NCBI GenBank assembly: GCA_033030425.1
Contig: JAUFSD010000010.1
Location: 434,001 to 498,000 of the forward strand
DNA from: Verpa conica
Lineage: Eukaryota > Ascomycota > Pezizomycetes > Pezizales > Morchellaceae
Length of the DNA: 64,000 nt
Reading direction: 5' to 3'
A model generated the notes under the pieces. The model did not search any database, was not told the origin of the DNA, and was given only the letters and a program-made list of their open reading frames with translations. Positions 11,201 through 22,428 of the stretch are shown here, in pieces; the stretch's first letter is position 1, and each line of letters opens with the position of its first letter. The position numbers and the translations under genes were made by a program.

Positions 11201-11604
11201 TTCTCTCGTCGAAGTCCGAATCCACCAATAAATACCCAAAGGTTTTTGGGGGTCCAGAAGGATAAGGCGATACCGATACCGAAAATGGCGGCCAGAAACC
11301 CACTGGCCGTGAAAGACCGAGTTGGGGTTTGGCTAGAGGAAGCCTCCTCTTCTGGTTCTGATCTAGTAGGAACAACGGAGATCAAGCTGTCGCTCGGAGA
11401 ATCCTCATAAATCGTTTTAGCCGTCACGATTGTTATGACTGTAGGAACACTCGGGGAAGAATATGTGCTATACCCAATGGACATTCCAACGCCACCTAAC
11501 TCGCCAGAAATGCAGTTACTTATGGGCAAGTCAGAAGAACCATCTCCATGAACTCCAACGCCAGTGTCGGCAGCTCTCGAGCGCGAGAACAGCTGATCGA
11601 ACAT
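8272..11604 (-). CDS. Large single-pass membrane protein with a Lys/Pro/Glu/Val repeat domain (1110 aa), function unknown
   Basis: This is a single-exon gene with its ATG at 11604. The first ~95 residues are Ser/Thr-rich with a possible TVITIVTA strand. A hydrophobic stretch follows at about residues 97-128 (GFLAAIFGIGIALSFW and then WVFIGGFGL), then a strongly basic stop-transfer (RREKRRQR). The rest is probably cytoplasmic, long and disordered: acidic segments, a tandem repeat of the type APKVE/TPKVE at about residues 405-640, and a Ser/Thr-rich section with many RKTS- and RRSL-like possible phosphorylation sites. It ends in a compact tail with SRVTSMMAWGRKKK. I recognise no enzyme domain. 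The architecture suggests a membrane tether or cell-surface/cortex scaffold (inference). Because the repeats are in-phase 18-mers, several other frames across them are also open by accident. Confidence 0.85.
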   Translation of the reverse strand: MFDQLFSRSRAADTGVGVHGDGSSDLPISNCISGELGGVGMSIGYSTYSSPSVPTVITIVTAKTIYEDSPSDSLISVVPTRSEPEEEASSSQTPTRSFTASGFLAAIFGIGIALSFWTPKNLWVFIGGFGLRREKRRQRNQQNKRTVQAREEVTVRGDKLTSGQKDKGKGRAIEEVSEGESSRSNSGTERTPLLVGGDETTYSTGIDLRGNSGIDFTNEEEARATRSEELQIHPEPPKSPEQESIDDEMLETIEEAEEIEPSTELLANQTWSFADHKPSPVPSVRAESPAPLAEEEEGSMVIIPPVEKVEDPDSCPYDRRKVSVEPLPASVVVDHLVTSGDGLRESRSLSPANRALPPSSSASSVKSPSSRGVSTESILRTKAVEKVEEVPAKFIEEEVEAGPSASKIVEVPKVEEVEAPKAVEIETPKVEAPKVEAPKFEAPKVETPKVEEIVIPKVEEFIAPKEIEIPRAEEVRAATVEEVVIPKVEEVEAPKPKEVEIPKVEVPKFEAPKPQEVETPKAKEVEAPKPKEIEIPKVEAPKPQEIETPKAEEVEAPKAEAPKVEAPKVEAPKVEAPKVEAPKVETPKVEAPKVESPKVEAPKVESPKVETPKTEAPKVESPKVEAPKAEKVIEEPTKEEKEQEVQSPPVAIPNPPTPQIELIPPTPGFQSGFPAEDVALLREDGDEEDEADNKVKSHLYRKSLSSSAEALPQLTEEPEPATNTLEARDKGKGRADDDISIIDHPMSTSPDQISLSDEAKDDTRKDEAHLEASTDEIPRPTSAKPPSTLGDDKSTRSESGPTRKTSLRRMAGISSSHSRAASIDSTKKDSSLRRSLTSVFPGKKMKRENSAPASASSSQVKLGGELTPPPTPPETSQDVARPESRRSEKEKSSISRAMSWNHAINKLSSKEKREQAKQSSDPEAAGKSNDGPDTTVAAEPLKSSSASIISHKEGRPRTSDGKSIKDDDRPSKLPRRATWVFGKKKSSQNLALAGVVKAASAAASTTSLVAPKNDEVAQPAEAVAPLNKGKGVERSPTQTPQPTEAVPETKDVKIIEAPPAPSPVTSPEQEQKQLADEAAAAAAAVIAEQKPRPMLKSRVTSMMAWGRKKK
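9712..10362 (-). repeat. 18-bp coding minisatellite (xPKVEx units) inside the large membrane protein
   Basis: Tandem, partly degenerate 18-bp units encode hexapeptides of the type A/T/S-P-K-V/A/P-E-x. They are near perfect at 9830-9920 and more variable with longer spacers (for example EVEAPKPKEVEIPK) towards 10330. Such units expand and contract easily, so copy number probably varies between strains. Confidence 0.85.
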
Positions 11605-14600
11605 GGTGAAAGGGTGAGGGGAGGGGTTTTTCCTGTTGAGAGGATGATGAATTGCAGTATGAATGAAATTGTGTAGAGATTGATTGAAAATGAAAATTGG
11701 TTACAGAATCAACAAAGATGAGATTCTGGAATAGAGAGAATATGAGGAGGAGGAGGAGAGAGGGAAAGAGAGAGAGAGATGACCAGAGATAGATTTGGGG
11801 TGGGTGGGTGGGTGGATGGATGGATGCTGCCTGATGATGAATGACGGGGATGATGGGTAATGTATAATTATCAGATGGGTGATGGCTTGTGATGGGGCCG
11901 AGAAACACAGTTATCTCGGTTTAGCCAGGAATAGCGGGGAGGGGTGTGAGAATTTGACTCCTCTTTTTTTTTCTCTGACGAGGGAAGGGAGACGAAACGT
12001 CCGCGAGGATATATATCCCCGTAACGAGAGTAGCGGAGGGGGGGTGTCAAGTGTTGTTGCAGTCGATTGACGTGGTTCGCTCAATGGGGGTGGGCAGCAA
12101 GCAGTGTTCGACGTCAGCACACTTGATTCCTGATGCCGAGTGAGTGGGGATGGAAAACAATTGCGAGGTGAACGAGGGAAGGGTCGAGTGAATAGGGAAA
12201 GGTTTTGATTCTGATTGTACCCTTTGCTTCTGATGGGCTTCTCCCCCTTTGACTGGTAGAGAGCACTAACCTCCGGGGAGTCTTTCCTGGGTAGCTCTCC
12301 CACCGTCCTCGATGTGCGTACACACTCTTCTCAGCAGAAAAAGGAAGGAAAGCGAGCCGGGGTTGGGGATCAATCCTCGATTCGGGTTGCAAGTAATAGG
12401 CTACAGTGCCCTCCGTACAGGCTGCTCGAGTGCAGGTCTGTAGCGTGGACGTCTACAGCTGGCAGCTCACCCCAGCAAGCGAGGCGAACACGTAGACACG
12501 CTGCTGCGAGTGACAACGGGAAACAGCCTATCGCTGTGGGCTACTGATGGGAGGGAGGGTTGACAAGCAAAGCGATTCGGCCCAGGGCTGCATGCACAAA
12601 CGGTAGCAGCAGGGGGAAGCGACACGGGAGTCAGGGTAGGGGAGGGAGCAAACGAAGGCAGCAAGAGGACGGCGGACAAAAAAGCATGTGGTAGGTGGAG
12701 AGGAAGCCCCGAATGCAGAGTAGAGAATAGATAGTGGCAGGAGATGTAGAGAAGGGAGACAGACTCAATTGGACGAGTTCTGGTGCAATTGGGCTGGATT
12801 GGATACATAAAAGAGGGAGGTGTGGGCAGCAAGACTCGTGGACCCAGGAAATCTTCAAAGGGTTCTGGAGTCTAGATGGATCACCAGCCCCTGTCCTGTC
12901 CTGTCCTGTCCCCTGTATGTTTTGTTGTCAATGCCCTAGCCACAGCTGGGCATCTTGGGTTGGCCAGCGTTTCTATCGAGAGAGAGTGTGTCCCCTATCA
13001 AACATCTGCTTCCCCTGGCGCTCGATGATACCGTAGAGTGGGCATATAGCTATTCCCGGTCAATCAACACCACATGTATATCCTCTGCCCTTTGCTTCGC
13101 TGAGCAGCCGGCGGTGCTGCCCATTCTCCAACGGCCGTCACCGCTGGCCATCCTCGTGGCGCCTGAGGGGTAACCATCTCATCACCATCGTCAGACAGAG
13201 GTGAGTAAACCCTGAAGGTGATGGCAGCCATCACGAAACACGAGATTCTGACACGCCGTTTGCAATGCGGCAACGGCTTCTCTTCACGTCAACCAGGGCC
13301 TCGGGGAGGGAGAGAGAGAGCAAAGGCCAAGTGACTACATGTACCTCAGCCCATCGACCGGTGATTCATCATGTGCATAAAAATGCATCGACTCCAATTG
13401 AAATATACGATACTTTGAAATCTGCATCGACATCAATTGAATTGCACTATTTGTCAGAAAAAAGTGAAGCTCTAAAACAATTGGGAGTACCGATACAATC
13501 GTTTCCTCTCTATTTCCTTTTTTTTTCATCTCCCATGCCAACGAGTGCGCTGGAGCCCACTCAGGTTGGACCCCCCCCCTCCTCAGGATCTCCAAGAGGC
13601 GTCTGCACAAACTACGTACGAAACACGCTAAACCTAAATTGTACATATCCGCCAACTGGCAGCGAATGGCCCGATCATCCGGTACGCGCACCTGTTAATA
13701 CTTGTATAGTTATTACAATGATAACAACCGACTTTCTTTGCTGTCCTTGCAAATTGTTTTCCTCAATCGTTTATCTTTGTGCTTTTTCCAACTTTTCTGT
13801 CGTACTCCATGCTTATGCTTGCTTCTTCGGTGAAGAAAATTTTCTCTTCAAAACATATATGCCGTCTATTATATATCGTGGGGGGGGGGTGGTGGTGGTT
13901 GAAGAACAAAAGGCTAGATCGCGATTAGTACTCTACATATTACCCACGAACGCAGTTGCTTAAGAAACAACCGCCCCATCCGTTCTCTAATCAAGCCATA
14001 GTTTCACATCAACCTTCAAGCCTCTCAAGCCATACCTGTGGCGGGTGTGTGTGTGTGAAGAATAAAAAGAGAAGGGTCCAAGTTCCTTCCACGCCAGCTA
14101 GAAAACTACCAAAACTCTCTAATAAAAACCACCGAGCTTTTATCCCAGATCCTAGTGTTTCTTTATTTATTTTTATTTGACAGGCCCATAGTTATGAAAA
14201 ACATTCGGGAGGGGGGAGGATCGGGAGGGAGGGAAAAAAAGAAGCTTATGTACACACACGGGAGCTCTAGAAACAAAATTCCTGCATGCACTTGCAGTAG
14301 CTCGGGACGACTCTCTGCATTGAGTCGAGGGGTATCTATGCAGATGCGCGGGTGTCAATCCACCGACCCATTTCTCCCTCCCCAATTGCAGGCAAGTCTC
14401 TTTTAGCCAAACATGGGAGAAGAGCACTTGTGAAGGTACATATAGAAGGTATCATATCTGTCCTATCCATAGCGAGAGAATGCACCCTTTTCTTTTCTTT
14501 CTTGCTTTTCAGTTACTTGCCGATACATTTTTTTTTTCGCAATCATATGACCGCGCGCGCGCACGCACATACTTATATTATAGAATTTGGAAAAAATATG

Positions 14601-16641
14601 ACGAGAGAGGGGGGAGGTTTCTATATCATTAACGATTCCATACACAACAACTAGATGCCAAGAGACTCAACACGGACTCGACATCTCCTGCAACCAGCAC
14701 ACATCGATGGCTTCTGAATCGTCAACGTACCCCACAAGCCTTAAACCCCACAAAATAAATACAAATCCCACGGCGGAAGATCTCAGATCGGGATTTTAGA
14801 AAGAAAGCAAAAAAAAAAAAAAAAAAGAGGACCGGAAGGGCAGGTGGTTATAATTGACCAGTGAAGATATTCGGGAGGTGGGACGGGGAGGGAGAGAGTT
14901 TATCAACGAATAACGGGTACATTGTATCCCCTCCCCTCCCCCCACCGGAGAAACTCGAATTACGGCACCCATCCCCGAGACGGCGAGATATACGGGCATA
15001 CGGATCTTCCTACTCCGGGGGTTAGAACCTGCGGCTCTGCGGTTAGTTAGTTCGAAAAGAAAAGAAAAGAAAAAAGTCCCGTGTACGTCCCGCCGTTATC
15101 CGCCCAACCACTCTTCCGTTCCGGCACAACCTATTCACGTGCTCCGATCTTTGCGACTATACCTTTTCGGCGATCGCGTTAATCATTTCTAATTTAACAC
15201 AATGCGGGCGTAACTTCTTTCTAGGGGGGAGGGGAGGATAACAACAATACCAAGATACACTTTCAGACGCAACTTGTCGGAGTAGGCACTTTGTACCTTT
15301 TGTACCTTATCCTCTACAAGTTATGTACTATACAGGGGCGGAGTGAGGAAGAAGAAGACTTGGTTGGTTATTATCTCTACTCTGCCCTCTCCCCTTGCAG
15401 TGAAACTAGACTTCTAGTTGCGTTGGCAAGCTGTTGTTCCCTTTTTCGGCTTTTCGGGTCTTGCGCCTAAAATAGCCTCGGAGGGAGGGTCTAAGCTTGG
15501 GTTAGGGTTTTGACATTATTTTTGGTAGGGGTTGGTTGGAGTTACCGAAATAAATACGGGGGAGGGAGGGTGGTACGGATTTAGGTCTCCGAGGCGCGCG
15601 GGCAAGATAAGATAAGATGGAGATGGAGAGCCCTGTCTGCTGAGATCTTGGCGTTTGATAGTCATCTCAAAGATCACCAATTGGTCTTGCGCAAGCTTGT
15701 CTCGTGAGGGATGCGATACGATGCGATACGCCTTGGGGGAGGGGATTACGGCGACCGGACATTGGGTCTGTGCCTCTCTGTCTCTATCGCAATTGGGGAA
15801 AACTTTCTTTGTTCAAAGTCATGAGTGAGTGTGCGCTGCGCACCCGGTAATATTGAGAGGATTCGTCATTTGTATCCCGCGGAACAGGATAGCCCAGTCT
15901 CGACTCCAGCCCGCGCGGAAAGGTTATTTAGGAGGGAGGGAATAATAAAGTTTTTCGTGAATAGCGATAAGAGCTGCATGCTGTGTGTCCATAAGCGATC
16001 GATGGTGGTTGTTGAAAGCTGCATCTCAGCGGCCGGTTTCTTCAGTGAATTAAGGTACCAAAGAGCTTAGCCATTAAATAAAAAAACTGGAAACTGCTAG
16101 TGTATAGCTGTGTTATAAGTTCTCTATCTTTTTTCATGTGCTAATAATCTGCGATCTTACATTCCTTTCTTGACTCACCCACATGTAATATTACATGCCT
16201 TGTACCACCATCAGCCCCATTGCCCTACCCTCGTCATTTGTCGTTTGCAGCGAATAATTGTTTCTGCGCCTAGTAATCTAATCTCACGCATAGCCGAAAA
16301 GCCTTACTGCTTACCTCACTCTACTAACTGAAGAACAATAAGCTGGATTAAGAGCTGCAATCATGACATCAAACCATTCCCCTGGCGGGGCTGAGGAATA
16401 GAGCTGAAAGCTGAACCGGGGATGATTGAGTATTATCACCTGTCATCGGGAGATCTTTTTCTTTCTTTTCTTTCTTCTTTTTCTTTCTTTAAATGCTGCT
16501 TCCCATCATCGTGCAGAAGTTTATTTAGCTCAGTCCTGTATAGACAATAAGGTCGAAGCAACACAACATACTGGATATAACCACACTTTTGTTTTAAATA
16601 CTCTCACAGACGAGCTACAGTTCTTACTTACCTATCCTACC
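11605..16641. other. Long intergenic and regulatory region between divergent genes
   Basis: This separates the reverse-strand membrane protein gene from the forward-strand GMC-hydrolase gene. No coding sequence is convincing. It is more GC-rich than the rest of the intergenic DNA and full of purine or pyrimidine tracts: a GAGA-type tract at 11750-11780, TGGG/TGGA repeats at 11795-11825, a CCTGT repeat at 12892-12911, GAAAA repeats near 15056-15076 and a long CT tract at 16452-16491. CT-rich tracts often lie just upstream of fungal transcription starts, so both ends probably hold promoters and long 5' UTRs. A TTAGGG-like motif sits at 15498-15510. Confidence 0.45.
16452..16491 (+). promoter_or_regulatory. 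Pyrimidine-rich tract upstream of the GMC-hydrolase gene
   Basis: An almost pure C/T run (TTTTTCTTTCTTTTC type) lies about 150-190 bp before the chosen ATG at 16642. In filamentous ascomycetes such tracts are commonly near the transcription start. Read in frame it would give an artificial hydrophobic leader, but that extension has no ATG. Confidence 0.4.
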
Positions 16642-19600
16642 ATGACTTCAAACGCGGGACAAGCATCCACAAATTCATCTGGTTCTGTATCACCAATGGC
16701 AACTTCAGGATCTCCTCTCTCTTCAATGGCAGACTTTCATACCTCTTCACTCGAAGATTCTTTCCCGACAGAGATCTTGGGTGCTGAGCCATCAACGTTC
16801 ACCAAAGGGGGAATCCCACTATCCGCGAGCGACTATGTTGCGGCTTCAGCAGACACATCGGCATCCACTGGTACTAAATTCCCACGCATATCAAGACCGG
16901 TGCCGATGATGAGGACAGAATATGATGTTGTTGTTGTTGGGAGTGGCTACGGGGGTGGTGTTGCGGCAAGTAGAATGGCACGTGGTGGAAAGGAGGTTTG
17001 TGTATTAGAGTTAGGGAAGGAGAAGTGGCGTATGTACCAATTAACTACTCGTTATAGTTTTCTGCAAGTAGTCGCTGATTGTTTGTGGTTATACATACAG
17101 CCGGTGAATATCCTGTTAGTCTTATTGATGCGGGGCCAGAGCTACATGTTTCTGGGAATATCGCACAGGATGGTAAAGCTGTTGTCGATGCGAAAGCAGG
17201 GTCACCTACCGGGCTTTATCATCTTGTTCTTGGTGAGGGACAAAATGCATTCGTGGCTAATGGTAATGATCCATTTCCCTCTTCTAAGTGAGTAATACAA
17301 CCTGCTGACTCAACAGGCCTGGGAGGGACTTCTCTCTTGAATGCAAACATCTTCCTCGAAGCAGACAAAAGGACTCTAGCAATGGAATACTGGCCCGATG
17401 AGATCTCACAAAACCCTTCTTCGCTAGATAAATGTAAGCCCCATTTATAACCCTTAATCACTAGATATCACTCGATCAAATCCTAACATGCATAGACTAC
17501 AAACGGGCAGCAAGCGTGCTACAACCAACTCGATACCCAACCGACTCCCCAAAGTTGAAGAAACTTTCCCTGCTCGAGAAACAGGCGCAGTTGATGGGTG
17601 TTCCAGAGAAATTCTCGAGGGCTCCGCAAACAACATTCTTTAAAAATGGGCTAAACAGTACCGGTGTTGAGATGAAGGCTTCAACACTATCTGGACAAGA
17701 CTGCACAGGTATTAACGATGGTAGTAAGAACAGTGTCTTGATGAACTATCTCCCAGACGCATGGAACTGGGGAGCAGAGATGTAAGTTTCTTGAGTTTTG
17801 TTCTATCATTGGCCTATATTAACACCCACTCCCCCCTAGCTTCTGCGAATGTGAAGTCCGCCACATCAAACGCGACCCCTCAGGAAACGGCTACATTGTA
17901 TTCTTCGCATGGCACGGAGACGAACGCGCCAAATTCGCAGACACCTTCCACACCGAACTGATGTGGGTCAAAGCCCGCGAGCTCGTCTTCCTCGGCGCCG
18001 GAACCCTAGGAACCACCGAGATCCTCCTACGCAGCAGAGACCACGGCCTAAAAATGAGCCCAAAGGTCGGAAGAGGAATGAGCGGCAACGGCGATATTCT
18101 ATCCTTCGGGTACAACACCGACGAGATCGCAAACGCCATTGGCCGAGAGCACCCCGACACCAACAATCCCGTCGGACCAACCATCAGCGGTGTCATTGAC
18201 ATGAGAGACCAAGACGACGTTTTGGACGGCTATGTTATCGAGGAAGGAGCAGTTCCATCAGCACTTGCGCCGATCCTTCAAGCCATGCTTGAAGTCATGC
18301 CTGGGAAGGTCTTCCCTGAGAAGTTTGGTGTGAAGGAACGTCTTCGCCATTTCCTCTCTCGTACCGAGACCAGAATTAAGGGACCTTATACTCCGAGTGG
18401 GTCATTGGGACGTACGCAGATCTACTTGATTATGTCGCATGATAATAACGAGGCTACCTTGACGCTTGAGAACGGGAAGCCGTATCTTCGCTTCTTGGGC
18501 GTTGGAAGAACTGATCATGTCAAGGAGTTGAATAGGGTGCTTGCTGATGCAACATCAAAGATTGGGGGGACATTGATCAACTCCCCCTTTTATGCACTTG
18601 GTGGACAGGAGGAAATCACGGTTCATCCAATTGGTGGCGCTATTATGTCTAATGATGGGACTGGGAGAAAGGGTGTCACTAATCACCTCGGTCAAGTCTT
18701 TACCGGGGAAGGGTCGGATGTGTATGAAGGGCTTGTTTGTGTTGACGCGAGCGTTATCCCATGTGCTCTTGGAGTAAACCCTTTTGCTACGATTACGGCA
18801 TTGGCGGAGAGAACCGTCGAGGGAATTGCTACCAAGAAGGGAATCAAGATTGACTATGAAAAGAAGAATGGTAAGTTTTTACTTCCTGCTATAAAGAACT
18901 CGTTACTAATATTTGTTATCATATTAAAGGGAGATTGAATCTCTTTGGTAAGCCAAAGAGGAGCATCCCATTGACAAAGGAGATGAAGGAAGCCCAGGAA
19001 GCTATTGCGGGTGCCGCTGGCCAGCACGGGACAAGATTCAGCGAGATCATGGATGGCCATATCTATATCGGCGACGACATTGACGACTTCCAAGTCGCTA
19101 CAGATGCTGCCAGTGGAGCCTCTAGCTCTGCAAGATTCTTTCTTTCAGTGGACAGCTATAGCACCCAAAATCGTAAGTTAATATTCAATTATTTATTCGC
19201 TCAGGGTTAGGGCTAATAGAATTGGTAAAGTTATCCAACGCTCAGATCACGCTGCAATTGCTACAGGGACATTCTCCTGTGGTGCATTGAGCAAGGACCC
19301 ATTCATGGTACTCCGCGGGGACGTTCAATTCTTCACTCAGGATAGCAATTCGCCGGAGACGAAGAATCTTGCCTATAAACTGGATCTCGTCGGATCCGAT
19401 GGTCAATTAATACACTTCAACGGGTACAAGCTCGTTGACTCGAACATGACACTTTCTCTCTCAACCGTATGGAAAGCCACTACTACTCTATACGTAACAC
19501 TCACTCGCCCTGATGGCTCAATGGTTGGTCGTGGAATCTTGAAGATCTCGTGGAGGAACTTTAAAGCAGAGATGTTCGGCTTCGGGGCTACTGGAGATTC

Positions 19601-20888
19601 TGCCATAGGTAGACTTGGTGCAGCAGGTCAATTCATGAGCTGGTTCGCCGGGCAGACTATTGGGTACTTCTTTTCACCTCTCCGCACGCTACAGTATCCA
19701 ACAGCGACTACCGTTGGGTATTACCCCCCGACCCCTCCCACGGAAGTGGTGACCTTGACGGCAGAGGATGGAGTACAGACTGAGATGACTATCTGGTTGC
19801 CAAATAAGGGAATCAATATTAACATTGGTGAACCTGAGAAGCCACCGCTACTCCTCACCTCTGGAGCTGCAATGGACCATCAGATGTATTCACTACCAAC
19901 CATCCCAAACAACGCTCTCAACCATTTCCTATCACTAGGATACACGGTATATGCTTGTACCCACCGAGTCGGCAAGACCAAAACCGCAAAAAATCCCTAC
20001 ACCGCCTTCGACGCCCGTCTGGACATCAAAGCAGCGCTCGAGTATATCCGCAAAGACAACCCCGTGAAAGTATACTGCATCGTCCACTGCGTAGGATCCA
20101 TCGCCACCACATGCGGCCTACTCGACGGGACCATCCCCGCCAGCTGGATCAAAGGCATAACCGCCTCACAAGTCTTCGCCAACCCCAAGTACGCCAGAGT
20201 CAACTCTGTCAAGATCAGGCTCCCACTGCCCCAAGTATACCAAGCACTTGCTGGGAGTTGGTTCCCGGTCTTATCCACCCCTAGCGACTCTCTTGTGCAA
20301 AGACTCATGGAGCAACTGCTACGCTTCTACCCAGTCGAGAGCAAAGAGGAGATATGCAACTCGACGGTATGTCACCGTAGCAGCCTGGCGTTTGGAAAGC
20401 TATGGCAACATAAACAGATCAACTCCGCCACTCACGCAAACATGGGCAACTTCCTCAACGGAATCAGCATGACCTGTCTTAAGCACATGATACAAATGGG
20501 TAAAAATGAGTTCGTCATGGATAACAATGGTGTTTCCTTACTCACGGAGAAAAACATCGCTCGGCTCGAGGGTATTCCGATATTGTTCATCTCTGGCGGG
20601 AGGAGTTCTCTGTTTACTCCTGAAACTACAAGTATGTCCTACAACATGCTCCGTGATAGGTTCGGGCCGGATAATTACGAACGTACTGTATTGTTAGTAT
20701 TCCCCCTCTCCCCCCGTTATCGTTGTCTGTTCTCGGCTAACTATGGATTCCTTCAATATAGTCAAGAGAGAGGACATCTAGACTGCTGGATGGGGAAGAC
20801 TGCCTATAAGGAAGTTTATCCCCGTGTCCAGGGTCATATCGAGGATGTGACAAACAGATCCGCATCAAAAGATAGTCGTGGGTTCTAG
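16642..20888 (+). CDS. GMC oxidoreductase (cholesterol-oxidase-like) fused to an alpha/beta hydrolase, 1271 aa
   Basis: Eight exons: 16642-17029, 17101-17262, 17317-17433, 17496-17781, 17840-18870, 18930-19172, 19231-20692 and 20762-20888; introns are 54-71 bp and all phases close. ATG 16642 is the first ATG in frame and sits in TACCATGA. After a Ser/Thr-rich leader (about 90 residues), YDVVVVGSGYGGG (residues 94-106) is the FAD-binding Rossmann motif. WPGEYP, GLGGTSLLNANIF, FLGAGTLGTTEIL and the C-terminal HPIGGAIMSNDG and GVNPFATITALAERT are GMC signatures including the likely catalytic His. The second half is an alpha/beta hydrolase with nucleophile elbow IVHCVGSIA (Cys1029 in the nucleophile position) and GHLDCWMG (His1235). 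FAD-dependent oxidation of a sterol-like alcohol followed by ester or lactone hydrolysis is plausible, but the substrate is unknown. No signal peptide is seen, so it is likely intracellular. Confidence 0.9.
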
Positions 20889-21411
20889 ACTCACTATATT
20901 GGTGGAATCGGCACGCGGAATGATTACGACCTCCCCCCTCTTTTTTTTCTCTCTCTCTCTCTCTCCTTGTTTCATTTGTTTTCTAGCTTGGGATGGGAGG
21001 GGTTGTGGTGTGTAATTGAGGAGTATCTGGTTTGCTATTTTGTATTTCATGTTAAGCCTTATAGATCTAATTGAACTAGTATAGTGTGCCAATCTTACGG
21101 GATGAAAAAAAAAAACACATTTGACTAAATCCCCCCCTCTCAAGCAACTTGTAAAAATGTGGCACTGGAGAAACCTCCCAATTCTGTTCTAGTATTTTAC
21201 TCATAATGGAGACTAGACAGAAATATTATTAGTAGTTACTAGTTCCCCCCGAGATCTGCACGTGATTATCACAGCCACAAATTCATTACTGGTAAAAAAA
21301 AAAAAAAAAAAAGGCGTTATAACTAGTTACATCACTAGCCCCGCTAGAAAACCAAACCAGCCGCGTTGCAACCGGGTTTCTCCACACCTACACGATATCG
21401 TAGAAGATATA

Positions 21412-21676
21412 CTTGTCCGCCAGCATAAGAACCCGGAAACAGGAGGGGTATGCACGGGCACAACCAGGGGGGGTAGATAAGTGGCGGTGGTATAAATTTT
21501 GGTATCATGTATTGGATTATATGCTATTCTTGGTAATGGAATCTTCCTGAACCTGTTTAATATTGGGAATCATAGCTAGTTATTTGCCTTATTTGTAGAT
21601 TTCAGGTGAATCTGTAGCTCCGAGACATCTCCGTGCGTACCCCCCCTGTTTCCGGGTTCTTACCCTGGTGGACAAG
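21412..21676. mobile_element. 265-bp miniature inverted-repeat element with TA target duplication (family 2)
   Basis: The two ends are inverted copies of about 46 bp. Both begin CTTGTCC, share AAGAACCCGGAAACAGG, and end in TATGCACGG or TACGCACGG. TA dinucleotides flank the element at 21410-21411 and 21677-21678. There is no ORF of note inside. TA duplication and TIR layout fit a non-autonomous Tc1/mariner-type element. A decayed relative lies at 27463-27583. Confidence 0.8.
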
Positions 21677-21891
21677 TACGATTGCACCTTACTATACTCA
21701 CGGTGCCAGGGTCACGTGGCTAAATCCCATGGCAAGCATACCAATAGTCGATCACATGACCAACGTTGAACCTGACATTATGAGTAATAAACGCCAAGTA
21801 TTCAGCTGATTTCGGTTTCTTATAACAAGTCCTCTGAAGATATAGCAAGGGTAAGTTTAGTGTGGAAAATCTAGATGGATCTGGTCCCTTA

Positions 21892-22036
21892 CAGTCTCCG
21901 GTAGAATTATTGCAAAAACAGGGGTTAGCAAGCAAGGGTTATGTGGTCAGTGCCCACTACTAGAATCTTCGTTGAGAACATCAAATGCCAACCAGACCTC
22001 TGAGTCCTGAGTGGGGCATTTTTCACATTAATTCTG
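21892..22036 (-). mobile_element. Miniature element, family 1, copy 1 (145 bp, TA-flanked)
   Basis: It starts CAGTCTCCGGTAGAATTATT directly after a TA (21890-21891) and ends before a TA at 22037-22038. Its body is the reverse complement of 22429-22582 and of 44077-44220, with shared blocks such as ACTACTAGAATCTTCGTTGA and CCTCTGAGTCCTGAGT. The CAGT start with TA duplication is typical of Tc1/mariner-type termini. Strand is set relative to the 44 kb copy. Confidence 0.85.
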
Positions 22037-22108
22037 TACAGCGGGGTTTTTTTTTTTTTTTTTACTTATAGCAAGGTTTCTTATAGTGAGGTGTGACTGA
22101 AATCTGAA

Positions 22109-22195
22109 ACATTAGTGTGGCTTGCGTGTAAAACTTGCACATCTCACTATTTTCGGTAAGTCTAAAGTATTTTCTACACGTAAGCCACTAATGTC
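22109..22195. repeat. Small fold-back palindrome
   Basis: The arm at 22109-22137 (CATTAGTGTGGCTTGCGTGT) pairs with the reverse complement of 22165-22195 (CATTAGTGGCTTACGTGTAG), with small gaps. It lies in the spacer between two inverted copies of miniature element family 1, so it may be a third nested element or part of a larger composite. Confidence 0.6.
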
Positions 22196-22428
22196 TGGTA
22201 AGATCATACATGTCTGTCTGTCGATACGAGTAGATATGACTTGGATCCCTCCCCCCTCCTCCCCCACTCTGATGCCATGGTACTTGTTGTGAGGCGTTGT
22301 ACTAAAGGTACACGTACATACATACGCCGAGATTCTGGAGATCATGGTTTGGATGAACTGGTTCTGGATTGCCCCGCCTGATCAGTTATTGATGTGGTAA
22401 ACAGCTCCGATCACATGACTCACATGTA

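Noticed and set aside
13265..13963. 232-codon forward ORF with ATG start
   Set aside because: The translation is a patchwork of low-complexity and homopolymer-derived residues without family resemblance or splice signals. It lies in tract-rich intergenic DNA, so chance is more likely, though its length is notable.
16426..16641. N-terminal extension of the GMC-hydrolase resembling a signal peptide (FFFLFFLLFLSLNAAS)
   Set aside because: It arises from translating the CT tract, begins at a TTG and contains no ATG. The first ATG is at 16642 in good context.
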